A stretch of DNA of 32,273 nucleotides, taken from positions 1 through 32,273 of the forward strand of contig JACOSB010000047.1 of the NCBI GenBank assembly GCA_016179105.1. The letters are read 5' to 3'. Source of the stretch: Candidatus Acetothermia bacterium. GTDB lineage: Bacteria; Bipolaricaulota; Bipolaricaulia; RBG-16-55-9; DRXL01. Below the pieces are notes generated by a model. The model was not told the DNA's origin and did no database searches. It saw nothing but the letters and a program-made list of their open reading frames with translations. Numbering within the stretch: position 1 is the first letter of the stretch; each line of letters opens with the position of its first letter. Of this stretch, positions 15,705-22,772 are shown one piece after another. The translations under genes and the position numbers were made by a program.

Positions 15705-16862
15705 ATGCAGAGCGAGATCCGCACAAAAACATTCTTCGACAAGATTCGTTACAGCCAGTGCTGGGAAGACCCCAAGCTCTTGTACGAAGGACTCCGAATC
15801 ACTCCGGAAGATGATGTGCTCTCCATCAGCTCCGGCGGCTGCAATACGCTCGCACTCTTATTAAAAAATCCTCAGAGCGTGACAGCGATCGACTTCAATC
15901 TTTCACAAAACTGTTTGTTAGAGCTGAAAGTGGCTGCATTGCAAAACTTAGACTATGCAGACTTCATCGCCTTCTTGGGCGTTCGACCGATAGAGCATCG
16001 CTGGGAGCTCTATCAAAACATTCGTGTGGGACTGTCCCCCACTGCGCGCGGTTACTGGGATACTCAGCGCACGATGATCGAGCAAGGTGTGCTACACGTC
16101 GGTCGCTTTGAGAACTATCTCCGTATGTTCAGACAAACGATCTTGCCGCTCGTGCACACTCATCGGACGATTGAGCAACTACTCTCACTGAAAACGCTCG
16201 AAGAACAAAAATGTTTCTATGAAAGTATTTGGGATAATCGTCGTTGGCGGTTTCTCTTCAGAGTTTTCTTCGGGAAACTCATGCTCGGCCGACTGGGCCG
16301 CGATCCCGAATTCTTTAAGTACGTTCAAATTGAGAACGTCGGCGAGCACTATCTCCAGCGGGCCAAATACGCACTCACAGAAATCCCGATCCAAGGGAAT
16401 TTTTATGCTGAGCACATCTTGACGGGCGCTTACTCCAATCTCGAACAAACGCATCCTTATTTGATTGAATCCAATTTTCAAAAGCTGCGCGAAAATTTAG
16501 CTAAACTGAAAATTGTCACGGGTGAACTTGAAAAATTTCTGGATGAAAAACCCGAAGGGTCTTTCTCTAAATTCAATCTTTCGGATATTTTCGAATGGAT
16601 GTCACAGGCAAACTACGAAGCGCTTTTGAGAGCGATCATGCGCGCCAGCCGCGACGGTGCTCGGCTTTGCTACTGGAATAATTTAGTCTTGCGCGAGCAT
16701 CCGTCTTCCCTCGACGATCGACTGCAAAGCCATCGTGAGCTTGCTCAGCAATTGCACTTCCAGGACCGATCGTTTGTTTACAGAAATTTTGTGGTCGAGA
16801 GTGTGCATAAACCATCGGCTGCCGATGCCCTAGACACTATCAGCACCATAAGTGTAAAATGA
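15705..16862 (+). CDS. btaA: BtaA-like S-adenosylmethionine:diacylglycerol 3-amino-3-carboxypropyl transferase (DUF3419)
   Basis: The 385-residue protein matches BtaA/DUF3419: RYSQCWEDP at 15-23, SISSGGCNTLALL at 40-52 (SAM site) and AIDFNLSQNCLLELKVAAL from 61, where the usual DxNPxQ has leucine for proline. BtaA transfers the aminocarboxypropyl group of SAM to diacylglycerol, the first step to betaine lipids; the N-methylating partner BtaB is not in this window. The C-terminus is unusual: after FVYRNFVVESV it runs on for 18 residues and its stop overlaps hicB (ATGA). A second copy of the end lies at 17398-17463, right before the exporter, and ends RP-stop, so the present tail was probably changed when hicBA arrived. 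Confidence 0.85.
   Translation: MQSEIRTKTFFDKIRYSQCWEDPKLLYEGLRITPEDDVLSISSGGCNTLALLLKNPQSVTAIDFNLSQNCLLELKVAALQNLDYADFIAFLGVRPIEHRWELYQNIRVGLSPTARGYWDTQRTMIEQGVLHVGRFENYLRMFRQTILPLVHTHRTIEQLLSLKTLEEQKCFYESIWDNRRWRFLFRVFFGKLMLGRLGRDPEFFKYVQIENVGEHYLQRAKYALTEIPIQGNFYAEHILTGAYSNLEQTHPYLIESNFQKLRENLAKLKIVTGELEKFLDEKPEGSFSKFNLSDIFEWMSQANYEALLRAIMRASRDGARLCYWNNLVLREHPSSLDDRLQSHRELAQQLHFQDRSFVYRNFVVESVHKPSAADALDTISTISVK
16779..16806 (+). repeat. 28-bp direct repeat, copy 1 (in btaA)
   Basis: This stretch, encoding YRNFVVESV and starting TACAGAAATTTTGTGG, is identical to 17428-17455. It lies near the 3' end of btaA. The next 30 bases upstream are also alike at the protein level but differ in several third positions. 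Confidence 0.9.
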
Positions 16863-17167
16863 ACTTCGTTATGAAGAAAAAACTCTTGCAGCTTACCTGC
16901 CTAATCAAAAAAGAAGGAAATCAGTACTCGTCTCTTTGCTTGGAACTGGATGTAGCCTCTTGTGGCAAGACACGAGAGGAGGCATTTGCAGGGCTGAAGG
17001 CAGCTATCGAGACGTACGCCAATTACTTAGTCGAAGAAGACAGGGAAGAAGAGCTCTACCGCCCTGTCCCTCAGCAAGCGATCCGGGAATTTCTGCTAGG
17101 AGAAGTAGAGGAGAGAAAACTCATCACCGTCTACGCGATGCCATTAGAATTCTCCTATGCTTCGTGA
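16859..17167 (+). CDS. hicB: HicB-like antitoxin
   Basis: The 102-residue protein has the HicB/UPF0150 pattern: a strand QLTCLIKKEGNQYSSLCLEL, then VASCGKTREEAFAGLKAAIE, which is the partial RNase-H-like fold of HicB antitoxins that neutralise HicA. Its ATG overlaps the btaA stop, and the hicA start overlaps its own end by 11 bases. The order antitoxin then toxin occurs in many systems. The first ATG (16859) has no clear ribosome site, which suits translational coupling to btaA; a second ATG at 16871 is possible. Confidence 0.8.
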   Translation: MNFVMKKKLLQLTCLIKKEGNQYSSLCLELDVASCGKTREEAFAGLKAAIETYANYLVEEDREEELYRPVPQQAIREFLLGEVEERKLITVYAMPLEFSYAS

Positions 17168-17396
17168 TCTTTCCAGCGATGAAGTAGCCGCCTTGCTTCA
17201 GAAGATTGGCATCATATTCAAGCGACATGGGAAAGAAGACATCTACGGAGGATATTTCCGCGGGAAAGTTCGTACTGTGATTGTGCCTCGAAATAAGAAG
17301 AGCATCCCCAAAGGAACTCTTGCCAGCATCTTCCGCCAAGCGGGCATTACACGAAAAGAGGCAGAGAAATTATTCCATGAAGAGAAGATTCACTAA
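17157..17396 (+). CDS. hicA: HicA-like toxin
   Basis: The 79-residue protein has the small double-stranded-RNA-binding fold of HicA: SSDEVAALLQKIGIIFKRHG, then VRTVIVPRNKKSIPKGTL and IFRQAGITRKEAEKL. HicA toxins cut mRNA using a histidine usually in a GSHH or NHD setting; here the place reads RHGKEDIY, so the only candidate is His24, slightly shifted. Activity is therefore uncertain. It is followed after one base by a copy of the btaA 3' end. Confidence 0.75.
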   Translation: MLRDLSSDEVAALLQKIGIIFKRHGKEDIYGGYFRGKVRTVIVPRNKKSIPKGTLASIFRQAGITRKEAEKLFHEEKIH

Positions 17397-17397
17397 A

Positions 17398-17463
17398 GAG
17401 CTGCACTTTTGCGATTGCCCTTTCGTCTACAGAAATTTTGTGGTCGAGAGTGTGCGTCCCTGA
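17398..17463 (+). pseudogene. Duplicated 3' end of btaA
   Basis: Twenty-one codons read ELHFCDCPFVYRNFVVESVR plus P and a stop, matching QLHFQDRSFVYRNFVVESV of btaA. Codons differ at third bases upstream of the identical 28-bp core. The TGA stop overlaps the ATG of the MMPL gene, the arrangement expected for the original btaA-exporter junction. I infer that this is the older btaA terminus left behind when hicBA and a new end entered. Confidence 0.85.
17428..17455 (+). repeat. 28-bp direct repeat, copy 2 (before the MMPL gene)
   Basis: Identical to 16779-16806. The segment between the two copies carries hicB and hicA, and the repeat pair bounds a unit of 649 bases. Confidence 0.9.
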
Positions 17464-19703
17464 TGCGCCGGTTTGCTGAAATAATTCTTCGCTATCGACA
17501 ATGGGTCTTAGTCGCGTGGCTCTCCATCGTTCTCATCGCTGGACTCTTCGCAGCCAAAGTGAGTCAAATCCTGCAAGGGGGCGCAGACGCCATCCCGAGA
17601 AGCCAGTCCGACCAAGTAACGAAAGCGATCAAAGAAAAATTCGGAGCAGGCACACTTTATCAGTTTTTGGTCGTGATGAAGAGCGCTGGACCTAACGTGC
17701 ACGATCCGAGCTACGAAGCGGCTGCCCAGAAACTCGCCGACGTGCTCACCTCCCTCCGCACCGTCCGTGCTGTCAAGACCTATTGGAACACGCACTTGCC
17801 GGAATTCCTAGGTCGCGACAATCAGACAGCTCTCGCGGTCGTCACGCCCAACGTCGATACTTACTACAATGCCGAACTGATGACCAAAGAGTTGAGGTCC
17901 GCGATCCAACGCGCAGATATGCCTAAAAATTTTTCCGCGTATGTCACCAGCATGACAGCAACTCTCTATGACCTAGATGAACACTCTGCTTCTGATCTGC
18001 TCGAAGCCGAGCGGATCGGACTGCCCATCACGCTCATCATCTTGCTGATCGTATTTGGGTCTCCATTAGCCGCTGTGCTTCCGATCATCCTGGCGCTCGC
18101 GGCAGTAGCCATTAGCCTCGCCGGGCTCTTCTGGCTCAGCCAACTTTTCCCCGTGAGCATTTTCGCTGAGAACGCCGTCTCCATGATCGGGCTGGGTGTC
18201 GGGATCGATTACGCGCTTTTTATCCTGAGTCGCTTTCGGCAAGAGCTGTCTCAAGAGCACTCCATCTCAGAATCCGTAGCACGCGCCGTCGAGAGCGCAG
18301 GTCGTGCGGTTCTCTTTTCCGGGGCAACTGTGGCCATCGGATTTCTCGCGCTCTTTTTGGTGAATGCGCCCTTCTTACACGCGATCGCGCTCGGCGGCAC
18401 CTTTGTGGTGATCGCTGCAGTGGCAGCGGCGCTCACGCTCTTGCCGGTTCTGCTCTCGTATCTCGGGACTTGGGTCAATTGGCCGCGGCGCGTGCAAGTC
18501 AACCTGCACTCACACGAAGAGAGCCAAAGGCTGTGGAGTCGTTGGGCCGAGCGGGTGCTGCATCGACCGTTGGTCTTCTTGAGCGCCGGAATACTTGTAC
18601 TCGTTCTCTTAGTGGCACCCATTTTGCGGCTGCAGCCTTGGAACGTGGGCGCCCAACATCTGTCGCCGGGGTTGGAGGCGCGTCAGGGCTATGAGTTGCT
18701 CGCAAAAAATTTCTATGCCGGCTGGATGGGCCCGGTCATCTTGCTCGTCGCAGCAGAGCCCGGCAAGACCGTCTGGGATGAGCGAAACCAGAAAGCCATT
18801 TTGGATTTAAGCGAGCGACTGAGTAAAGACAAGCGCGTCGCCCAAGTGCAAGGATTCTCTCAGCTTTTGACCGCATTACGACAAGTCGGTATCTCGGCTC
18901 ACCTCGAGCGTGATCTGCCCGAATCGTTGCGATCTTTGACGAGTGGGATTGTCAGTCCTGATGGACGCACAGCGATCCTCGCGCTCGTGACGACGAGTCC
19001 TCCTGAGAGCCGTGAGACGATGAGCTATGTACGAGAGCTACGCAGAGATTTTTGGGCAGAAGCAAGATCGTCCGGTCTTAAAGTAAGTATCGGCGGCGCA
19101 ACGGCAGTGATGGCCGATTTTGACCAAGAGCTCTACGGGAGTCTGTGGCGCGTCGTGCCCGCTGTGATGTTTCTCACATTTGTAGTCTTGCTCGTGCTCT
19201 TTCGTTCGCTCTTGCTCCCGCTCAAAGCGACGGTTCTTAACTTGCTCTCGGTGCTCGCCGCGTACGGATTTTTAATTTATGTCTTTCAGGATGGAATCGC
19301 TGCAAGCTGGATCGGACTTGAGCCGCCGGGAGGGCTGAACTCATTCATAGTCTTGGTGCTCTTCACTATTCTGTTTGGACTCTCGATGGACTACGAAGTT
19401 TTTTTGCTCAGCCGCGTTCGTGAAGAATACGAAGCAACCGGCAACAACGCTCAAGCTGTCTCTATGGGTTTAGAGCGAACGGCGGGGATCATCACGAGCG
19501 CGGCGCTGATTATGGTTTCGATCTTCGCCTCGTTTGGGTTCACCAAGCTGGTCGCGACGCGTGAGTTCGGCCTGGGCTTGGCGTTCGCCGTAGCCCTTGA
19601 CGCTACGTTGATTCGCTTAATTTTAGTACCGGCGTTGATGGCACTTCTAGGCTCATGGAACTGGTGGCTGCCAGGGTGGAAGCAAAAAATTCAAGAACTT
19701 TGA
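17463..19703 (+). CDS. MMPL/RND-family transporter
   Basis: The 746-residue protein starts at ATG 17463, overlapping the upstream stop (TGATG); the open frame further up is part of the duplicated btaA tail. It shows the two-fold RND layout: a first helix (WVLVAWLSIVLIAGLFAAKV), a large outer loop, five helices, then a repeat of the same. The MMPL motifs GLGVGIDYALFILSRFRQE near residue 245 and GLSMDYEVFLLSRVREE near 640 carry the aspartates of the proton path. Such proteins export lipids, fatty acids or glycolipids. Together with the reductase and BtaA-like genes, export of a modified lipid is likely. Confidence 0.88.
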   Translation: MRRFAEIILRYRQWVLVAWLSIVLIAGLFAAKVSQILQGGADAIPRSQSDQVTKAIKEKFGAGTLYQFLVVMKSAGPNVHDPSYEAAAQKLADVLTSLRTVRAVKTYWNTHLPEFLGRDNQTALAVVTPNVDTYYNAELMTKELRSAIQRADMPKNFSAYVTSMTATLYDLDEHSASDLLEAERIGLPITLIILLIVFGSPLAAVLPIILALAAVAISLAGLFWLSQLFPVSIFAENAVSMIGLGVGIDYALFILSRFRQELSQEHSISESVARAVESAGRAVLFSGATVAIGFLALFLVNAPFLHAIALGGTFVVIAAVAAALTLLPVLLSYLGTWVNWPRRVQVNLHSHEESQRLWSRWAERVLHRPLVFLSAGILVLVLLVAPILRLQPWNVGAQHLSPGLEARQGYELLAKNFYAGWMGPVILLVAAEPGKTVWDERNQKAILDLSERLSKDKRVAQVQGFSQLLTALRQVGISAHLERDLPESLRSLTSGIVSPDGRTAILALVTTSPPESRETMSYVRELRRDFWAEARSSGLKVSIGGATAVMADFDQELYGSLWRVVPAVMFLTFVVLLVLFRSLLLPLKATVLNLLSVLAAYGFLIYVFQDGIAASWIGLEPPGGLNSFIVLVLFTILFGLSMDYEVFLLSRVREEYEATGNNAQAVSMGLERTAGIITSAALIMVSIFASFGFTKLVATREFGLGLAFAVALDATLIRLILVPALMALLGSWNWWLPGWKQKIQEL

Positions 19704-19731
19704 TAACTCATGCTTTATCATATAATATAAT
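19700..19731 (+). promoter_or_regulatory. Promoter and possible operator of the RHH/RelE pair
   Basis: Overlapping TATAAT boxes (19721-19726 and 19726-19731) lie after TTGATA (19700-19705), with spacers of 15 or 20 bases, neither ideal. Between them is an inverted repeat TGATAA-N8-TTATCA (19701-19720), well placed for self-repression by the ribbon-helix-helix antitoxin. Confidence 0.4.
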
Positions 19732-19745
19732 ATGGTGATTTGAAC

Positions 19746-19967
19746 ATGCCGAAGAAACCTATCACGTTGACTCTTTCCGATGAAGTGCTGGAACAACTGG
19801 AAATGGTCGCCGAACACCAGAAGCGTTCGCTCAGCTCTCAGATCGATCTAGCTCTGAGGGACTGGTTACATCTGAAAGAAGAGCTGCACCCGCAGTTCAT
19901 GGCGGACATCAAAGAAGCCCTGCGCGGGGTCAAACGCGGTCAAGTCGAACCAATCTGGAAAGGATAA
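19746..19967 (+). CDS. Ribbon-helix-helix (CopG/Arc-type) antitoxin
   Basis: The 73-residue protein begins with a DNA-binding strand and two helices (ITLTLSDEVLEQLEMVAEHQ, then SLSSQIDLALRDWL), the usual RHH layout, and ends with a toxin-binding helix. I use ATG 19746; the earlier TTG at 19740 is in frame but less likely. The toxin begins three bases after its stop. An inverted repeat in the promoter suggests self-regulation. Confidence 0.8.
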   Translation: MPKKPITLTLSDEVLEQLEMVAEHQKRSLSSQIDLALRDWLHLKEELHPQFMADIKEALRGVKRGQVEPIWKG

Positions 19968-19970
19968 ATC

Positions 19971-20294
19971 GTGGGTGCCCTGCCCAGGGAGCGAAAGCCC
20001 TACCAGCAATTGGCTTATCCTAAATACAATCAGACCAAGAAGAAACTACCAGAAATCCTTCGCAAAGAATTGAACCTCCAGGAGAACTTAATCGCCCAAA
20101 ACCCACTACTCGGAATGCCCAAAAAGGGCGAGCTGCGCGGTATCTATGTGCATAAGTTCAATCTTTTGGGGCAAGAATACTTGCTCGCTTATAGGCCCGA
20201 TCACAAGGCGAAGGCCATCATCTTCCTGGCGATCGGAGGTCACGAGAACTTCTATCGTGATCTCGCTCATTACTTGAAAAAACAGGAAAACTAG
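19971..20294 (+). CDS. RelE-family toxin paired with the RHH antitoxin
   Basis: This 107-residue basic protein starts with GTG 19971. The segments LRKELNLQENLIAQNPLLGM, GELRGIYVHKF, EYLLAYRPD and IIFLAIGGHENFYRDL follow the RelE/ParE arrangement (helices, then three strands ending in a basic strand). Presumed action is translation-dependent mRNA cleavage or gyrase poisoning. Its TAG stop is the first three bases of a palindromic repeat (20292-20332), so the repeat defines the protein's end. Confidence 0.75.
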   Translation: MGALPRERKPYQQLAYPKYNQTKKKLPEILRKELNLQENLIAQNPLLGMPKKGELRGIYVHKFNLLGQEYLLAYRPDHKAKAIIFLAIGGHENFYRDLAHYLKKQEN

Positions 20295-20332
20295 AGGCGC
20301 AGCACTCGCACTGATAAATGCTCCGCCCCTAC
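20292..20332. repeat. Palindromic repeat between convergent genes
   Basis: TAGAGGCGCAGCA (20292-20304) pairs with TGCTCCGCCCCTA (20319-20331) with two mismatches around a 14-base loop. The arms resemble the other palindromes of the window (GTAG(G/A)GGCG...). It includes the stop codon of the RelE gene and may act as a two-way terminator. Confidence 0.5.
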
Positions 20333-20343
20333 TCCAAATATGC

Positions 20344-21855
20344 TTACGGGTTTGACGTCACCGTTCCCACATAAATGTTTTGATTGCGGCATCCACTGTT
20401 GAGGGTCTCAGCTCGATTCGGATCACAGGGCGGATTCGCCACCGGCTGTGGAGCCACATCGCGGTTGTCCGTCCACGCGATGTGTGTATGTGTGCCATCG
20501 GATGCAATTCCAATATAGTCGCCAATAAAGGGCAATGTGCCACCGCCGTAGAGCCTCAAGTTCGGGTTGAACGATTTGTCGGTCACGCGCACGCTCGAAG
20601 TCGGGAATGAGACGGGGCATCCGCTGAGCGCTTCAGCATAGTACACATCGAGCGCCTCTCCGATAAAAGCGCTCGGAGCAAATCTGGGATCGTTGCGGCT
20701 GTCGTACCACGCAATCCTCAGCTTACCATTAGAAGCCTTCAACGCGGGCATGACCTGATGCCCATTTTGAGCATCACCCGTCACTTGCACCGGAGTTGAC
20801 CAGTTTTGCCCCCCATCGCTGGAACAGCTGATCACGACCCGTGATTTGCCGGAGCCCCCATCATGCCAAGCGACGTAAATTCCCTTTTGGTCGGCGGCGA
20901 TGGTGGGGAATGACGCGGAACGGAACGTGTTCGGGTTGTTGCGTGCTTGGTCGAAGGGCGTAATGTCCTGAACGGAACTCGGCGTGGTGAACGATTGGCC
21001 ACCGTCGATGGACTTCACAAATTTGATGGTGTCCGTCCCTCCGCTAAAGAGCCGCCAGACGAAATAGACCGCTCCGTCCGGCCCCACCGTGATCGCGCAG
21101 CCCTGCGGGCTGACTCCCGTTAACGTTTGAAGCGGGGCAAAGGTGACCCCGTGATCAGTCGAGCGCGTAAACGCCACGGTCGGTCGGTTCGTAGCGCCGG
21201 TGCCAAAGCGCGTGACGCCTATGTACAGATTGCCGTTGTATTTTCCTCCGGCCGTATCGACGGCCATGCAAGGCTTGTCGGGGAAACCGGTGATGTCGAA
21301 GGCCAGCGTCGTGCGCTCGTACTTGGCCCCGTGCTGGCTGTACACCGTCACGGACGCATAGTCATTGTTCCTGTCGAAGACCAGTCCGCCATAGAAAACG
21401 TTGCCCAAATTATCAAAGGCAAGAACTGCATCGCCGTTGGACCCTTTGTCGCTGAGAGGAGAAGCCTTGCCCTCAGGGGAAGTGTCGCCGGGAAAACCGG
21501 GGATGAACGAGTTGGCCCAGGTCTTGCCGCCATCGGTCGAGCGATGGTAGCCAAACCAGCCTACGCCGATGACCGGAAGCATACGGGAATCAAACGCGCC
21601 AGCCACGAGAATAGTGGGGTCTTGGGGGTCGACGGCGATGTCGGGCTCGGCCTGCTGCCGATGGAAACAATCGAACGTTGGATCGGGCTTGGCTCCCGCT
21701 GGGCACGGCACGTTATTGTTATCTCGGATGACTTTAACGTTGGGGCTCACCGAGATCGTCTGGGTGCCGGTTGACGCAAGAGATAGAACGAGACTGATCC
21801 CTACAACGACGGCCAACAAGAGAATCTGTCTGAACAGCTTGCTAAGTGATGGCAT
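20344..21855 (-). CDS. Secreted BNR-repeat (sialidase-like beta-propeller) protein
   Basis: The 503-residue product starts at ATG 21855 behind GGGAGGG (the open frame starts 13 codons earlier without a ribosome site). It has a signal peptide (LLLAVVVGISLVLSLAS) and four Asp-box/BNR motifs: STDGGKTW, STDHGVTF, SIDGGQSF and SSDGGQNW, separated as in a six-bladed propeller. Sialidases and many surface-bound propellers share this. I do not see a clear catalytic arginine set, so enzyme activity is unproved. The end of the gene meets the RelE gene from the other side, and it diverges from the DUF417 gene. Confidence 0.75.
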   Translation of the reverse strand: MPSLSKLFRQILLLAVVVGISLVLSLASTGTQTISVSPNVKVIRDNNNVPCPAGAKPDPTFDCFHRQQAEPDIAVDPQDPTILVAGAFDSRMLPVIGVGWFGYHRSTDGGKTWANSFIPGFPGDTSPEGKASPLSDKGSNGDAVLAFDNLGNVFYGGLVFDRNNDYASVTVYSQHGAKYERTTLAFDITGFPDKPCMAVDTAGGKYNGNLYIGVTRFGTGATNRPTVAFTRSTDHGVTFAPLQTLTGVSPQGCAITVGPDGAVYFVWRLFSGGTDTIKFVKSIDGGQSFTTPSSVQDITPFDQARNNPNTFRSASFPTIAADQKGIYVAWHDGGSGKSRVVISCSSDGGQNWSTPVQVTGDAQNGHQVMPALKASNGKLRIAWYDSRNDPRFAPSAFIGEALDVYYAEALSGCPVSFPTSSVRVTDKSFNPNLRLYGGGTLPFIGDYIGIASDGTHTHIAWTDNRDVAPQPVANPPCDPNRAETLNSGCRNQNIYVGTVTSNP

Positions 21856-21959
21856 AAGCCCTCCCAATTTTTGGGTGTTAATTGCTTTTATCAAATGGAA
21901 GCAGAGAAATCAACTTCCGAGTACTCTTCTTGGCAATCCCCTGGGGCTTATGGACCAAA

Positions 21960-21987
21960 GTAAGATTTTCACCCCCAGCCTCATCTA
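21960..21987 (+). promoter_or_regulatory. Two-part promoter-like motif upstream of the DUF417 gene
   Basis: GTAAGAT (21960-21966), 15 bases, then CATCTA (21982-21987), 53 bases before the ATG. The eleven-base run TCATCTAGGTG around the second part is the same as upstream of the DM13 gene, in the same direction. Confidence 0.5.
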
Positions 21988-22040
21988 GGTGATTGAAGAT
22001 GCCCAGCGAGGCAGATCAACATACCCATGAGGAGGAGATT

Positions 22041-22694
22041 ATGAGACCGAAAGCGATGTCGATGAAGAGTACGGAGATGCCCAAGAAGGGCCGAATCAAG
22101 AAAGCCATGATGGCCGACGAGAGCATAGCCATGGCTGTCAAAGAAGAGTCCGCGAGGCCCGCAGTGAAGATGGTGTCAAAAAAAGAAATGTCAAAGGAGA
22201 AGATGATGACAATGCAGAGCACTTCGGATATTGCCGCTAAGCTGGATACGCTCGGTCGGTTCGTCACTCGCTACGGTTTAGTGATCGTTCTCGGATGGAT
22301 CGGCACACTAAAATTCACAGGCTATGAGGCGGAAGGCATTCAGCCGCTCGTCGCCAACAGCCCGTTGCTCAGCTGGACCTACAATCTCTTCAGCGTCCAA
22401 GCTCTTTCTAATTTGATCGGCTTGACCGAAATCATCGCTGCTCTCCTGATCGCGATCCGACCTCTATCTGGGAAAGTCTCCGCGATCGGCAGCGTGCTCG
22501 CGACCGGGACCTTCCTCACGACCCTCTCGTTCATTCTCTCAACGCCCGCAGCCGCCGTCTATGTGAAGGATGCCAGTGGACTTACGGGATTCCCTTATCT
22601 CTCGGTCCTGCCCGGTCAGTTCTTGCTGAAAGATTTCGTGCTGCTCGGCGCGTCCATCTGGACTTTGGCTGATTCTCTAAGAAATAGAGCTTAA
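22041..22694 (+). CDS. DUF417/RclC-like membrane protein with a Lys/Met-rich N-terminal extension
   Basis: The last 160 residues are a four-helix membrane protein of the DUF417 (YkgB/RclC) family: RYGLVIVLGWIGTLKFTGYE, then EGIQPLVANSPLLSW, TEIIAALLIAIRP and FLLKDFVLLGASIW. RclC is linked to survival of reactive chlorine stress in E. coli. GAGGAGGAG precedes the ATG at 22041, giving about 60 extra residues very rich in Lys, Met and Glu. A second strong site AAAGGAG (22193-22199) precedes ATGs at 22203 and 22206, where normal family members would begin, so two forms are possible. It carries the shared upstream motif. Confidence 0.82.
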   Translation: MRPKAMSMKSTEMPKKGRIKKAMMADESIAMAVKEESARPAVKMVSKKEMSKEKMMTMQSTSDIAAKLDTLGRFVTRYGLVIVLGWIGTLKFTGYEAEGIQPLVANSPLLSWTYNLFSVQALSNLIGLTEIIAALLIAIRPLSGKVSAIGSVLATGTFLTTLSFILSTPAAAVYVKDASGLTGFPYLSVLPGQFLLKDFVLLGASIWTLADSLRNRA

Positions 22695-22715
22695 TACTCG
22701 CTTCATTGGCGTGCC

Positions 22716-22742
22716 GTAGGGGCGAGGTTACCTCGCCCCTAC
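22716..22742. repeat. Perfect palindromic repeat before the NADH dehydrogenase gene
   Basis: GTAGGGGCGAGG (22716-22727), centre TTA, CCTCGCCCCTAC (22731-22742): 12 perfect pairs. It is the best-preserved member of the palindromes seen at 2200, 3030 and 20292. No T-run follows, so it is not a typical terminator, though it may still affect RNA stability between the two genes. Confidence 0.8.
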
Positions 22743-22772
22743 AGACGCACATTTCTGAAGAGGAGACTGCTT

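Noticed and set aside
21127-21774. Plus-strand frame of 215 codons
   Set aside because: Shadow of the BNR-repeat gene on the other strand; the minus frame has four Asp-box motifs.
22716-22742. Palindrome as a rho-independent terminator of the DUF417 gene
   Set aside because: No T-run follows on either strand, and similar palindromes lie inside genes, so a dispersed repeat is the better reading.
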